Shown here in pieces: positions 1 through 8,545 of a stretch of 64,000 nt of DNA; within the stretch, counting starts at the first letter, position 1; every line of letters begins with the position of its first letter. This DNA is from Comamonadaceae bacterium ALPHA2B (GTDB lineage: Bacteria; Pseudomonadota; Gammaproteobacteria; Burkholderiales; Burkholderiaceae_C): the NCBI GenBank assembly GCA_005503065.1, contig SCOE01000004.1, forward strand, positions 62,001-126,000, in the 5' to 3' direction. A program made the translations under genes and the position numbers. The notes beneath the pieces are model-generated. The model did no database searches, was not told the origin of the DNA, and was given only the letters and a program-made list of their open reading frames with translations.

Positions 1-1324
1 CGTCCGCGCGCACGAACAGGTTCAGCCGGCCGTCGATCACGTCGAGCAGCAGGCGCTCGTAGGCGCCCACCCGCTCGGTGCCGAAGCGCTTGTCGAAATC
101 CAGGTCCAGCTGCACCGGCGCCAGCGGCAGCATGCCCGCGCGCACGCCGCCCTTGGTGCTCAGGCGCTGGTCCTGCGCCTGGGCCAGCAGGTGCAGTTCC
201 AAGCCGTCCTTGGGCTGCAGGTTGATCACCAGCTTGTTGGCCACGCCGGTCGGCGTGCGGAAGATGGCGTGCGGCGTGGCGCGGAAGTTGATCTCGATGC
301 GCGCGTCGCGCGAGGCCAGGCGCTTGCCGGTGCGGATGTAGATCGGCACGCCGGCCCAGCGCCAGTTCTCGATCTCGGTGCGCAGCGCGACGAAGGTCTC
401 GGTCGTGCTGGCCGGATCGACGCCCGGCTCCTCGCGGTAGCCGGGCACGCGCTCGCCATAGGCCGTGCCGGCCACGTACTGGCCGCGCACCGCATGCAGG
501 CCGAGCGTCTCGGGCGTCCAGCGCGCGAGCGAACGCAGCACCTTGAGCTTCTCGTCGCGGATGGCGTCGGCGTGGGCATTGATGGGCGGCTCCATCGCGA
601 TCGCGCACAGCACCTGCAGCGCGTGGTTCTGGACCATGTCGCGCAGCGCGCCGGTCTGGTCGTAGAAGCCGCCGCGCTTCTCCACGCCCACTTCCTCGGC
701 GATGGTGATCTGGATGTTCGCGATGTGCTCGCGGCGCCAGATGGGCTCGAAGAGCGCATTGCCGAAGCGCATCGCGAACAGGTTCTGCACCGAGGGCTTG
801 CCCAGGTAGTGGTCGATGCGGAAGATCTGGTTCTCGTGCAGCACCTTGCCCACCGCGGCGTTGATCGCGCGGTTGGAGGCGAGGTCGTGGCCCAGGGGCT
901 TCTCGAGCACCACGCGGGTGTTCGGGCCGTTCAGGCCTGCGGCGGCGATCTGCTCGACCGTCTGCGTGAACAGCGCCGGCGCCGTCGCCACGTACATGAC
1001 CACCGTGTCGGCATTGCGCGACTTGAGCATGTCGGCCAGGCGCGCATAGTCGGCCGGCTTGGACAGGTCCAGCCGCAGGTAGTGCAGCATCGACGCGAAT
1101 TGGGCGAACTCCTCCTCGCTGGGCCGCTTGGCCCCCTCGACCGCCTTGAAGCGCGAGGCGATGAGGTCGCGGTACTGGTCATCCGAGAGGTCGTCGCGCG
1201 CCACACCGATGATGCGGCCGCCCTCGGGCAGGCTGCCGTGGCGGAAGGCCTGGAACAGGGCGGGCATCAGTTTGCGCCACGCGAGGTCGCCGGTGCCGCC
1301 GAACAGAACAAGATCGAAACTCAT
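1..1324 (-). CDS. zwf: Glucose-6-phosphate 1-dehydrogenase, C-terminus beyond window
   Basis: Oxidises glucose 6-phosphate to 6-phosphogluconolactone with NAD(P)+, the first step of the oxidative pentose phosphate and Entner-Doudoroff routes, in the cytoplasm. The translation begins MSFDLVLFGGTGDLAWRKL, giving the G-x-T-G-D-L-A nucleotide-binding loop at about residues 9-15. The family active-site motif RIDHYLGK lies at about residues 169-176, with the catalytic His at 172. The start at 1324 puts the dinucleotide loop at the usual distance from the N-terminus. About 441 codons are present and the gene runs off the left edge, so the last part of the roughly 490-residue protein is missing. It is divergent from the ABC importer at 1482, and tal and pgi lie a few kilobases away, making a hexose-phosphate neighbourhood. 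Identity is secure. Confidence 0.97.
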   Translation of the reverse strand, partial: MSFDLVLFGGTGDLAWRKLMPALFQAFRHGSLPEGGRIIGVARDDLSDDQYRDLIASRFKAVEGAKRPSEEEFAQFASMLHYLRLDLSKPADYARLADMLKSRNADTVVMYVATAPALFTQTVEQIAAAGLNGPNTRVVLEKPLGHDLASNRAINAAVGKVLHENQIFRIDHYLGKPSVQNLFAMRFGNALFEPIWRREHIANIQITIAEEVGVEKRGGFYDQTGALRDMVQNHALQVLCAIAMEPPINAHADAIRDEKLKVLRSLARWTPETLGLHAVRGQYVAGTAYGERVPGYREEPGVDPASTTETFVALRTEIENWRWAGVPIYIRTGKRLASRDARIEINFRATPHAIFRTPTGVANKLVINLQPKDGLELHLLAQAQDQRLSTKGGVRAGMLPLAPVQLDLDFDKRFGTERVGAYERLLLDVIDGRLNLFVRAD

Positions 1325-1375
1325 GAAGCCTGGGTCCGTGAAAAGGTGCCGTCGAAAGTCGGATCGATGCCGCGT

Positions 1376-1460
1376 AACTCTAATGGTAGTTCCACGGATG
1401 ACCGATACCGGTTTGCGCGGCTAAGCTACGCGCCGGCCCGCCGGGCCATTTTTTATTTTT
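1376..1460 (+). promoter_or_regulatory. Leader region with terminator-like hairpin (possible attenuator)
   Basis: The 157-bp gap between divergent zwf and the importer gene holds two notable elements. Positions 1376-1391 form a near-palindrome with outer half-sites AACT and AGTT. Positions 1435-1447 form the hairpin GGCCC-GCC-GGGCC, followed at once by a run of T broken by one A (to about 1460). That is the shape of an intrinsic terminator reading rightward, yet it lies about 21 bp upstream of the first gene it would serve, so attenuation is possible. No function is proven. Confidence 0.4.
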
Positions 1461-1481
1461 CCAGCAGGGTGTGAGTACTCC

Positions 1482-2501
1482 ATGAACAAGCGTTTCAAGA
1501 TCCTGGTCGCCGGTGCGGCGCTCGCCGCGGCCTTCGGTGCCTCGGCCCAGCAGGTCAACGTCATCTGCTCGGTGCAGGCCGACTGGTGCAACATGATCGC
1601 CACGGTCTACGCACGCACCACGGGTGTCAAGATCAACCTGGCGCTCAAGGGCTCGGGCGAGGCACTGGCCCAGCTCATCGCGGAAAAGGACAACCCCAAG
1701 ACCGACGTGTGGTTCGGCGGTACGGGCGATCCGCACCTGCAGGCCGCCGAGCAGGGCCTGACGCTCGAGTACAAGTCGCCCTCGCTGCCGCAGCTGTACC
1801 CCTGGGCGCAGCAGCAGGCCGAGCAGTCGGGCTTCAAGACCGTGGGCATCTACTCCGGCCCGCTGGGCTTCGGCTACAACACCGAACTGCTCGCCAAGAA
1901 GAAGCTGCCCGTGCCGCGCAGCTGGGCCGACCTGCTCAAGCCCGAGTACAAGGGCGACATCCAGGTCGCCAACCCCGCCTCGAGCGGCACCGCCTACACC
2001 ATGATCGCCACCCTGGTGCAGCTCATGGGCGAGGACAAGGCCTTCGACTACCTCAAGGCCCTGCACAAGAACGTCGGCCAGTACACCCGCTCGGGCACCG
2101 GCCCCATCAAGGCGGTGGCGCGCGGTGAAACCGCCGTGTCGATCAGCTTCGTGCACGACGCACCTCAGGAGAAGATGCAGGGCTTCCCGATCGAGACCGT
2201 CACGCCCTCGGAAGGCACCGGCGCGGAGATCGGCTCCATGAGCATCATCAAGGGCGCACGCAACCTCGACCAGGCCAAGAAGTTCTACGAATGGGCGCTG
2301 ACGCCCGCCGCACAGGCCTTCGGCGCCGCGGCCAAGCAGTACCAGCTGCCGTCGAACAAGGCCACGGTGGTCGACCCCAACGTGCCCGACTTCAAGAAGA
2401 TCAAGCTGATCAACTACGACTACAAGAAGTACGGCGCGAGCGCCGAGCGTCGCCGCCTGATCGCCCGCTGGGAAAAAGAGGTCAACTCGATCCCGCGCTG
2501 A
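1482..2501 (+). CDS. ABC transporter substrate-binding protein, AfuA/FbpA-like
   Basis: Periplasmic binding protein of an importer encoded by this gene and the next two. A Sec signal peptide covers about residues 1-22 (basic start, hydrophobic core, cleavage near ASAQQ); the mature part is a type II periplasmic binding fold of the COG1840 iron(III)-type family, 339 residues in all. Conserved-looking segments include SGTAYT, SFVHD and PSEGTGAEIG. The adjacent tyrosine pair typical of FbpA iron binding is not obvious in the C-terminal half. AfuA of Actinobacillus pleuropneumoniae, from the same family, was re-assigned as a hexose-phosphate binder. The divergent zwf gene and nearby pgi and tal make a sugar-phosphate ligand plausible here, but this is inference; iron or a phosphonate remains possible. 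Confidence 0.85.
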   Translation: MNKRFKILVAGAALAAAFGASAQQVNVICSVQADWCNMIATVYARTTGVKINLALKGSGEALAQLIAEKDNPKTDVWFGGTGDPHLQAAEQGLTLEYKSPSLPQLYPWAQQQAEQSGFKTVGIYSGPLGFGYNTELLAKKKLPVPRSWADLLKPEYKGDIQVANPASSGTAYTMIATLVQLMGEDKAFDYLKALHKNVGQYTRSGTGPIKAVARGETAVSISFVHDAPQEKMQGFPIETVTPSEGTGAEIGSMSIIKGARNLDQAKKFYEWALTPAAQAFGAAAKQYQLPSNKATVVDPNVPDFKKIKLINYDYKKYGASAERRRLIARWEKEVNSIPR

Positions 2502-2582
2502 TGGCGCCTGCTCACCCCCGCTTTTGTCGACGGGGTGATGCCGCGGCCGGCATCCGGCCGCGGCTTTCCGGAGTCGTCATCC

Positions 2583-4781
2583 ATGACACGCAAACCCAAC
2601 GGCGCGGTGTGGTCCTGCATCGCCGCCGGCTTTCTCGCTTACCTGCTGCTGCCCTGGTATGCCATCCAGGACACGAGCTGGTACCAGGCGCTGCCGCAGG
2701 TCTTCAACGAAGGCGATGCGGCCAATGGCCTGCTGCAGGCGCTGCGCCAGGGCCGGCCCTGGCTCTTGGTCGGCCTTGCGGGGCTGGTGCTCTGCACCTT
2801 CGGCGCGCTGCTGCGACCCGGGCGCGGCCAGGGCCGCTGGCTGCTGGCCGGCGGCCTCGTCGGCGCCCTGGGCCTGGCCATCGCCGGCTTCACCATCGGC
2901 GCGCGCGGCTGGAGCGTGGCCGCGCTCAACACGGCCTTCGGCGAGCTGTCGGTCAACCAGTTCGGCATCGGCGCCGGCGGCTTCGTCGCGCTCGCCGCGC
3001 TGATCCTGTTGGCCGCCTTCGGGCTCGCGCGCCTGGGCTTCTTCCGCGGCGACCTGTTCGTGTCGGGTGCGGTCATCGGCTGCGCGGTGCTGATGCTGCT
3101 GTTCATCGCCTACCCGGTGAGCAAGGCGCTGGCCGGCGCCTTCTTCAACGAGGACGGGCAGTGGTCGATCCGTGCCTTCATGGACCGCATCTTCACCGCG
3201 CGCATCTGGGGCGTGGGCTGCGTCACCGGCGGCGCCGCCTGCGGCGTGGCCTGGAACACCCTGGTGCTGGCCCTGCTCACGGCCGCGGGCACCACCTTCC
3301 TCGGCACGCTGATGGCGCTGATGGCCGAACGCGGCAGCAAGCGCTGGCAGGGGCCGCTGCGCGTGATCGCGCTGCTGCCCATCATCACGCCGCCCTTCGT
3401 GGTGGGCCTGGGCCTGATCCTGCTCTTCGGCCGCGCCGGCGTGGTCAACCAGGCCCTGGAAGCCTGGTTCGGCCTGCCGCCCACGCGCTGGTTCTACGGC
3501 CTGCCGGGCATCCTGACGGCGCAGCTCTTCGCCTTCACGCCCATCGCCTTCATGATCATGCGCGGCGTGGTGCAGGGCATCGCGCCCAGCCTGGAAGAAG
3601 CCGCGCAGATGCTGCGCGCCGACCGGCGCCGCGCCTTCTTCACCGTCACGCTGCCGCTGCTCAAGCCGGGCCTGGCCAATGCCTTCCTGGTCGGTTTCAT
3701 CGAGAGCATCGCGGACTTCGGCAACCCGGTGGTGGTCGGCGGCCAGTACTCGGTGCTGTCGACCGACATCTTCTTCGCCATCGTCGGCGCGCAGTACGAC
3801 CAGGGCCGCGCCGCGTCGCTGGCCTGGGTGCTGACACTCTTCGCGCTGGCCGTGTTCGCGCTGCAGCGCGGCGTGCTGGGCAAGCAGAACTACACGACCG
3901 TGAGCGGCAAGGGCGATGCCGGCATTCCCATGCCGCTGCCGGACTCGGTTCGCCGCGCGATCTACGCCGTGGCTTTTCCGTGGATCCTGTTCACGGTGGT
4001 CGTGTACCTGTTCGCCTTCGCGGGCGGCTTCGTGCAGACCTGGGGCCGCGACTACACCTTCACGCTCAACCACTTCAAGACGGCCTTCTCGCTCGAATGG
4101 GGCCAGTTCGGGCTGGTGTGGGCCGGCACGGCGTGGAACTCGCTGTGGACCACGCTCAAGCTGGCGGGCATCTCGGCGCCCATCACCGCCGCCATCGGCC
4201 TGCTCATCGCCTGGCTGCTGGCGCGCAACGAGTTCAAGGGGCAGGGCGCCTTCGAGTTCGCGGCCTTGCTGGCCTTCGCGATTCCCGGCACCGTGCTGGG
4301 CGTGAGCTACATCCTGGCCTTCAACGTGCCGCCGCTGGAGCTCACGGGCACCGGGCTCATCATCATCCTGTGCTTCATGTTCCGCAACCTGCCGGTGGGC
4401 GTGCGCGCCGGCACCGCGGCCTTCAAGCAACTCGACCGCTCGCTGGACGAGGCCTCGCTGATGCTGCGCGCCTCCACGGCGCAGACGCTCTTCAAGGTCG
4501 TGCTGCCGCTGCTCAAGCCCGCCCTGGTGGCCGCGCTGGTCTACAGCTTCGTTCGCGCCATGACCACCGTGAGCGCGGTGATCTTCCTCGTCACGGCCGA
4601 GAACGAACTGGCCACCACCTACATCATCGGCCGCGTGGGCAACGGCGACTACGGCGTGGCGCTGGCCTACTGCACGGTGCTGATCGTCCTCATGTCGGCC
4701 GCCATCGCGCTGATCCAGCTGCTGGTGGGCGAGCGCAAGCTGGGGCGCCGCAAGACGGGGACCGTGGTAGCGGCGCATTGA
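2583..4781 (+). CDS. ABC transporter permease, two fused inner-membrane domains
   Basis: Inner-membrane channel of the importer. The protein has about 732 residues with two binding-protein-dependent permease domains in tandem, so one chain supplies both halves. Each domain carries the cytoplasmic EAA loop that docks on the ATPase (around EEAAQMLRADRRRAFFTVTLP and DEASLMLRASTAQTLFKVVLP, each ending in a PLLKP segment). Extra hydrophobic segments precede the first domain. The start at 2583 is preferred over an in-frame ATG at 2535 because a purine-rich CCGGAG lies just upstream and the translation then begins MTRKPNG before the first membrane helix. Fused permeases of about this size are typical of FbpB/AfuB-type systems. 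It lies 81 bp after the binding protein gene in the same direction. Confidence 0.88.
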   Translation: MTRKPNGAVWSCIAAGFLAYLLLPWYAIQDTSWYQALPQVFNEGDAANGLLQALRQGRPWLLVGLAGLVLCTFGALLRPGRGQGRWLLAGGLVGALGLAIAGFTIGARGWSVAALNTAFGELSVNQFGIGAGGFVALAALILLAAFGLARLGFFRGDLFVSGAVIGCAVLMLLFIAYPVSKALAGAFFNEDGQWSIRAFMDRIFTARIWGVGCVTGGAACGVAWNTLVLALLTAAGTTFLGTLMALMAERGSKRWQGPLRVIALLPIITPPFVVGLGLILLFGRAGVVNQALEAWFGLPPTRWFYGLPGILTAQLFAFTPIAFMIMRGVVQGIAPSLEEAAQMLRADRRRAFFTVTLPLLKPGLANAFLVGFIESIADFGNPVVVGGQYSVLSTDIFFAIVGAQYDQGRAASLAWVLTLFALAVFALQRGVLGKQNYTTVSGKGDAGIPMPLPDSVRRAIYAVAFPWILFTVVVYLFAFAGGFVQTWGRDYTFTLNHFKTAFSLEWGQFGLVWAGTAWNSLWTTLKLAGISAPITAAIGLLIAWLLARNEFKGQGAFEFAALLAFAIPGTVLGVSYILAFNVPPLELTGTGLIIILCFMFRNLPVGVRAGTAAFKQLDRSLDEASLMLRASTAQTLFKVVLPLLKPALVAALVYSFVRAMTTVSAVIFLVTAENELATTYIIGRVGNGDYGVALAYCTVLIVLMSAAIALIQLLVGERKLGRRKTGTVVAAH

Positions 4782-4788
4782 ATGAATA

Positions 4789-4913
4789 CGGACAGCCGAA
4801 CGCAGAGGGCGCAAAGATCGCGCAGAGGACGCAAAAGAATTCCATGAAAACTCTTTTGGTTTTTCTTCTGCGCCCGCTGCGAAACCTTCGCGTCCTCTGC
4901 GTTCGGCTGTCCG
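4789..4913. repeat. 125-bp imperfect inverted repeat inside the ABC operon
   Basis: The gap between permease and ATPase genes is almost entirely one large inverted repeat. The outer 20 bases on the left, starting CGGACAGCCGAA at 4789, are matched exactly by the complement of the bases ending TTCGGCTGTCCG at 4913, and the complementarity continues with mismatches towards the centre. The arms carry the motif CGCAGAGGaCGCAAAG more than once. The layout resembles a MITE or REP-like dispersed palindrome. It would form a long hairpin in the operon transcript and could lower ATPase expression relative to upstream genes. Confidence 0.75.
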
Positions 4914-4926
4914 ATCTGGAGTTCCC

Positions 4927-5967
<1,041 letters not shown>

Positions 5968-5975
5968 GTTCTTGA

Positions 5976-6033
5976 ACGAAATCGGGCTCCAGCGCTCGCG
6001 GGACGGGCGCAGGCAGCTATGGTTTCGATAGCG
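5976..6033 (+). repeat. Dispersed stem-loop repeat, family A copy 1
   Basis: This short element matches others in the window. It reads AATCGGGCTCCAGCGCTCGC, then an arm ending GGACGGGCGC, then a second stem GCTAT...ATAGC. It sits directly after the ATPase gene and before the HAD gene. Confidence 0.75.
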
Positions 6034-6071
6034 ACCCGGCCGTGTGCGGGGTGCGTGGACAATCGCCGTCC

Positions 6072-6701
6072 ATGAATGTGGTGTTCGATCTCGGAGCCGT
6101 GCTGATCGGCTGGGAGCCTGCGCGGCTGGTGCAGGCCCACTTTCCAAAGCAGGCCGCAGACGACGGGGCCGCTGCCGCGCTGGCGCGGGCCTTCTTCCAC
6201 CACGAGGACTGGCTGGCCTTCGACTGCGGCATCCGCAGCGTGGACGAGGTGGTGTCGCGCAATGCGGCGCGCCTGGGCCTGGAGGCCGACGCGGTCCACG
6301 GCCTGGTCGCACCGCTGGGCGAGCGGCTGGAGCCCATTGCCGAGAACATCGCGCTCCTTCGCGGCCTGCGTGAGCGGCGCGATGCGGGCGAGCCGCTGCG
6401 GCTCTTCTACCTCTCGAACATGCCCCAGCCCTATGCGCGGGCGCTCGAGCGGCGCTTCGAGTTCTTCCGCTGGTTCGACGGCGGCATCTTCTCGGGCGAT
6501 GTCAAGCGCGTGAAGCCGCACGAGGAGATCTTCAACCTGCTGGCCTTCCGCCACTCGCTGGTGCCGGCGAACACGCTCTTCATCGACGATTCGGTGCCCA
6601 ATGTGGAAACGGCCCGCGCGCTGGGCTGGCAGGCGCTGCATTGCGCGAACCCGCTGGCCCTCGGGCCGCAGCTGCTGCGCCAGCTCGGCCTGGCAGCCTG
6701 A
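6072..6701 (+). CDS. HAD-superfamily phosphatase, subfamily IA, YihX-like
   Basis: Cytoplasmic phosphatase of the haloacid dehalogenase superfamily, 209 residues. Motif I is VVFDLGAVLIGW at the N-terminus with the nucleophile Asp at residue 6; the second Asp of the classic DxD is Gly, as in YihX-type sugar phosphatases. Motif II is the Ser in FYLSNMPQPYA, motif III the Lys in VKRVKPHEEIF, and motif IV the FIDDSVPNVETA acidic pair. E. coli YihX acts on alpha-glucose-1-phosphate, which would fit the sugar-phosphate surroundings, but the substrate here is not determined. The start at 6072 brings motif I close to the N-terminus; an upstream in-frame ATG at 6042 only adds an unrelated decapeptide. 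Confidence 0.85.
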   Translation: MNVVFDLGAVLIGWEPARLVQAHFPKQAADDGAAAALARAFFHHEDWLAFDCGIRSVDEVVSRNAARLGLEADAVHGLVAPLGERLEPIAENIALLRGLRERRDAGEPLRLFYLSNMPQPYARALERRFEFFRWFDGGIFSGDVKRVKPHEEIFNLLAFRHSLVPANTLFIDDSVPNVETARALGWQALHCANPLALGPQLLRQLGLAA

Positions 6702-6713
6702 CGGGCCGCGCGT

Positions 6714-7382
6714 TCAGGCGCCCGGCAGCGGAGCGCTTCGGACGACCCGGTCCACGTCGAAGCCCAGGGTGCGGGCGTATTCCAGTTCGGCCTGCAGCGT
6801 CGCTTCGTCCAGGTGCGGCACGCGCGACAGCACCCACAGGTACTCGCGGTTGGGCGTACCGACCAGAGCCACCTGGTACTCGCGGTCGAGCTTCAGGATC
6901 CAGTAGTCGCCCCACACCAGCGGCAGCCAACCCAGCCAGTCGGGCACGAATCGCACCTCCAGCCGGCCCGCGCCGGGGAGGCCGGACACCGGCACGGTGC
7001 GGGCGCGGCCCACCACCTCGTCGATACGCCCGTCCTCGAGCACGCAGCGGTTGCGCACTTCGATCGTCCCGTCGGGCAGCGGCGTGTATTCCGCCGTCAC
7101 ATGGCCGGCGCACTGCTTCTCGAAGCGGTTCGGCAGGCGCGCCTGCTCGTGCCACAGGCCGGCGTAGCGCTTGAGGTCCACCGGCGCCACGACCTGGAGC
7201 GGCGCACGCATCAGCGGCGCACCGTCGGCGGGGCCGGCGGGCCGGGCACGCGACTTCGTGCTGTGCAGCGCGAACAGGGCCGCGGCGCTGCCCAGGCAGA
7301 AGCCGAGGGCAAGTCTGCCAATGCGCTGGCTGGTGGCGACGTCGTCGAACACCTGGGGCGGGGGCGGTGGGCGATGGGGCAT
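6714..7382 (-). CDS. Lipocalin family protein (Blc-like), membrane-anchored N-terminus
   Basis: Bacterial lipocalin of 222 residues. The core begins near residue 70 with the family signature [16 protein letters not shown] (G-x-W) and continues with beta-strand-like segments, including the second signature near [16 protein letters not shown] and the third near YLWVLSR. Blc-type lipocalins bind lipids at the outer membrane. Here the N-terminus has a Pro-rich stretch and then one hydrophobic segment (about residues 22-40) without a clear lipobox, so inner-membrane anchoring or an uncleaved signal is likely. It converges with the HAD gene (12 bp gap) and is divergent from tal. The ligand is unknown. 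Confidence 0.85.
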   Translation of the reverse strand: MPHRPPPPPQVFDDVATSQRIGRLALGFCLGSAAALFALHSTKSRARPAGPADGAPLMRAPLQVVAPVDLKRYAGLWHEQARLPNRFEKQCAGHVTAEYTPLPDGTIEVRNRCVLEDGRIDEVVGRARTVPVSGLPGAGRLEVRFVPDWLGWLPLVWGDYWILKLDREYQVALVGTPNREYLWVLSRVPHLDEATLQAELEYARTLGFDVDRVVRSAPLPGA

Positions 7383-7569
7383 GGGCGGAACTCCGGCAAA
7401 AGGTACCGAGTCCAGCTTAGGCCGAGCGGTCCCCGCCGCCTGTCAGTCGGCGGCTCCTGCGCCCGTGCGCTGCGGCGCCACCAGGCGGCCCCATGACCGA
7501 CACCGCAGCGCATCGGCGGCGCGCAAGAATGTACGAACCTCCGTCCAACCCGCACAGGATAATGATCCG

Positions 7570-8520
7570 ATGAACCAACTCGACGCCCTCCGCCAATGGA
7601 CCACCATGGTGGCCGACACCGGTGATTTCCGCCAACTGGCGCAATTCAAGCCGCAGGACGCGACGACCAACCCCTCGCTCATCCTCAAGGCCGTGCAGAA
7701 GTCCGACTACCGGCCGCTGCTCGACGAAACCATCGCCAAGCACAAGGGCCAGCCGCTCGACGACGTGATGGACCACCTCCTGGTGCGCTTCGGCACCGAG
7801 ATCCTCACGCACATCCCCGGCCGCGTCTCGACCGAGGTCGACGCCCGCCTGAGCTTCGACACCGCCGCCACCATCGCCCGCGCCGAGCGCATCGTCGCCC
7901 TGTACCGCGAACAGGGCATCGACACCAGCCAGCGCCTGCTCATCAAGATCGCCTCCACCTGGGAGGGCATCCAGGCCGCCAGGGCGCTGGAGCAGAAGGG
8001 CATCCACTGCAACCTGACGCTGCTGTTCTCCTTCTGCCAGGCCGTGGCCTGCGGCGACGCCGGCGTGAAGCTGATCTCGCCCTTCGTCGGCCGCATCTAC
8101 GACTGGTACAAGAAGAGCGCCGGCAGCAGCTGGGACGAGGCGGCCAACGCCGGCGCCAACGACCCGGGCGTGAAGTCGGTGCGCCAGATCTTCGACTACT
8201 ACAAGAAGCACGGCATCGCCACCGAGGTGATGGGCGCGAGCTTCCGCAACGTGGGCCAGATCACCGCGCTGGCCGGCAGCGACCTGCTGACCATCAGCCC
8301 CGAGCTGCTGGGCGAGCTGGCCAAGTCCGAGGCGCCGATCAGCCAGGCGCTCGACGCCGCTGCGGCGAAGAAGCTGGACCTCCCCAAGGTCAGCTTCGAC
8401 GAGCCGGCCTTCCGCTTCGCCCTGAACGAGGACGCGATGGCCACCGAGAAGCTGGCCGAGGGCATCCGCGCCTTTGCGGCCGATGCGATCAAGCTCGAGA
8501 AGCTGATCCAGGCCGTCTGA
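7570..8520 (+). CDS. tal: Transaldolase
   Basis: Transfers a dihydroxyacetone unit between sedoheptulose 7-phosphate and glyceraldehyde 3-phosphate in the non-oxidative pentose phosphate pathway. The 316 residues match the TalB class in length. Visible features are [20 protein letters not shown] at the start, the substrate motif DATTNPSLI at about residues 30-38, and the Schiff-base Lys126 in [11 protein letters not shown]. An AGGA about ten bases upstream supports the start at 7570. The gene is followed after 25 bp by pgi in the same direction, so the two are probably co-transcribed and interconvert hexose phosphates made or used by zwf nearby. Confidence 0.97.
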   Translation: MNQLDALRQWTTMVADTGDFRQLAQFKPQDATTNPSLILKAVQKSDYRPLLDETIAKHKGQPLDDVMDHLLVRFGTEILTHIPGRVSTEVDARLSFDTAATIARAERIVALYREQGIDTSQRLLIKIASTWEGIQAARALEQKGIHCNLTLLFSFCQAVACGDAGVKLISPFVGRIYDWYKKSAGSSWDEAANAGANDPGVKSVRQIFDYYKKHGIATEVMGASFRNVGQITALAGSDLLTISPELLGELAKSEAPISQALDAAAAKKLDLPKVSFDEPAFRFALNEDAMATEKLAEGIRAFAADAIKLEKLIQAV

Positions 8521-8545
8521 CACCGACCCCCGAGGGAGACCACCG

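Noticed and set aside
1376..1391. AACT...AGTT near-palindrome as a HexR operator for zwf
   Set aside because: It does not fit the HexR consensus well enough to name, although it may still be an operator of another regulator.
191..1474. A plus-strand frame of 427 codons opposite zwf
   Set aside because: The minus strand encodes a motif-complete glucose-6-phosphate dehydrogenase; the plus frame is compositional shadow.
6072..6701. HAD protein lacking the second Asp of DxD as a non-functional phosphatase
   Set aside because: YihX-like members naturally have D-L-G at this point and the other motifs are intact.
7558..7563. GATAAT just before tal as a -10 promoter element
   Set aside because: It lies only seven bases from the start codon; it overlaps the ribosome-binding AGGA and cannot be the promoter of this gene unless the mRNA is leaderless, for which there is no sign.
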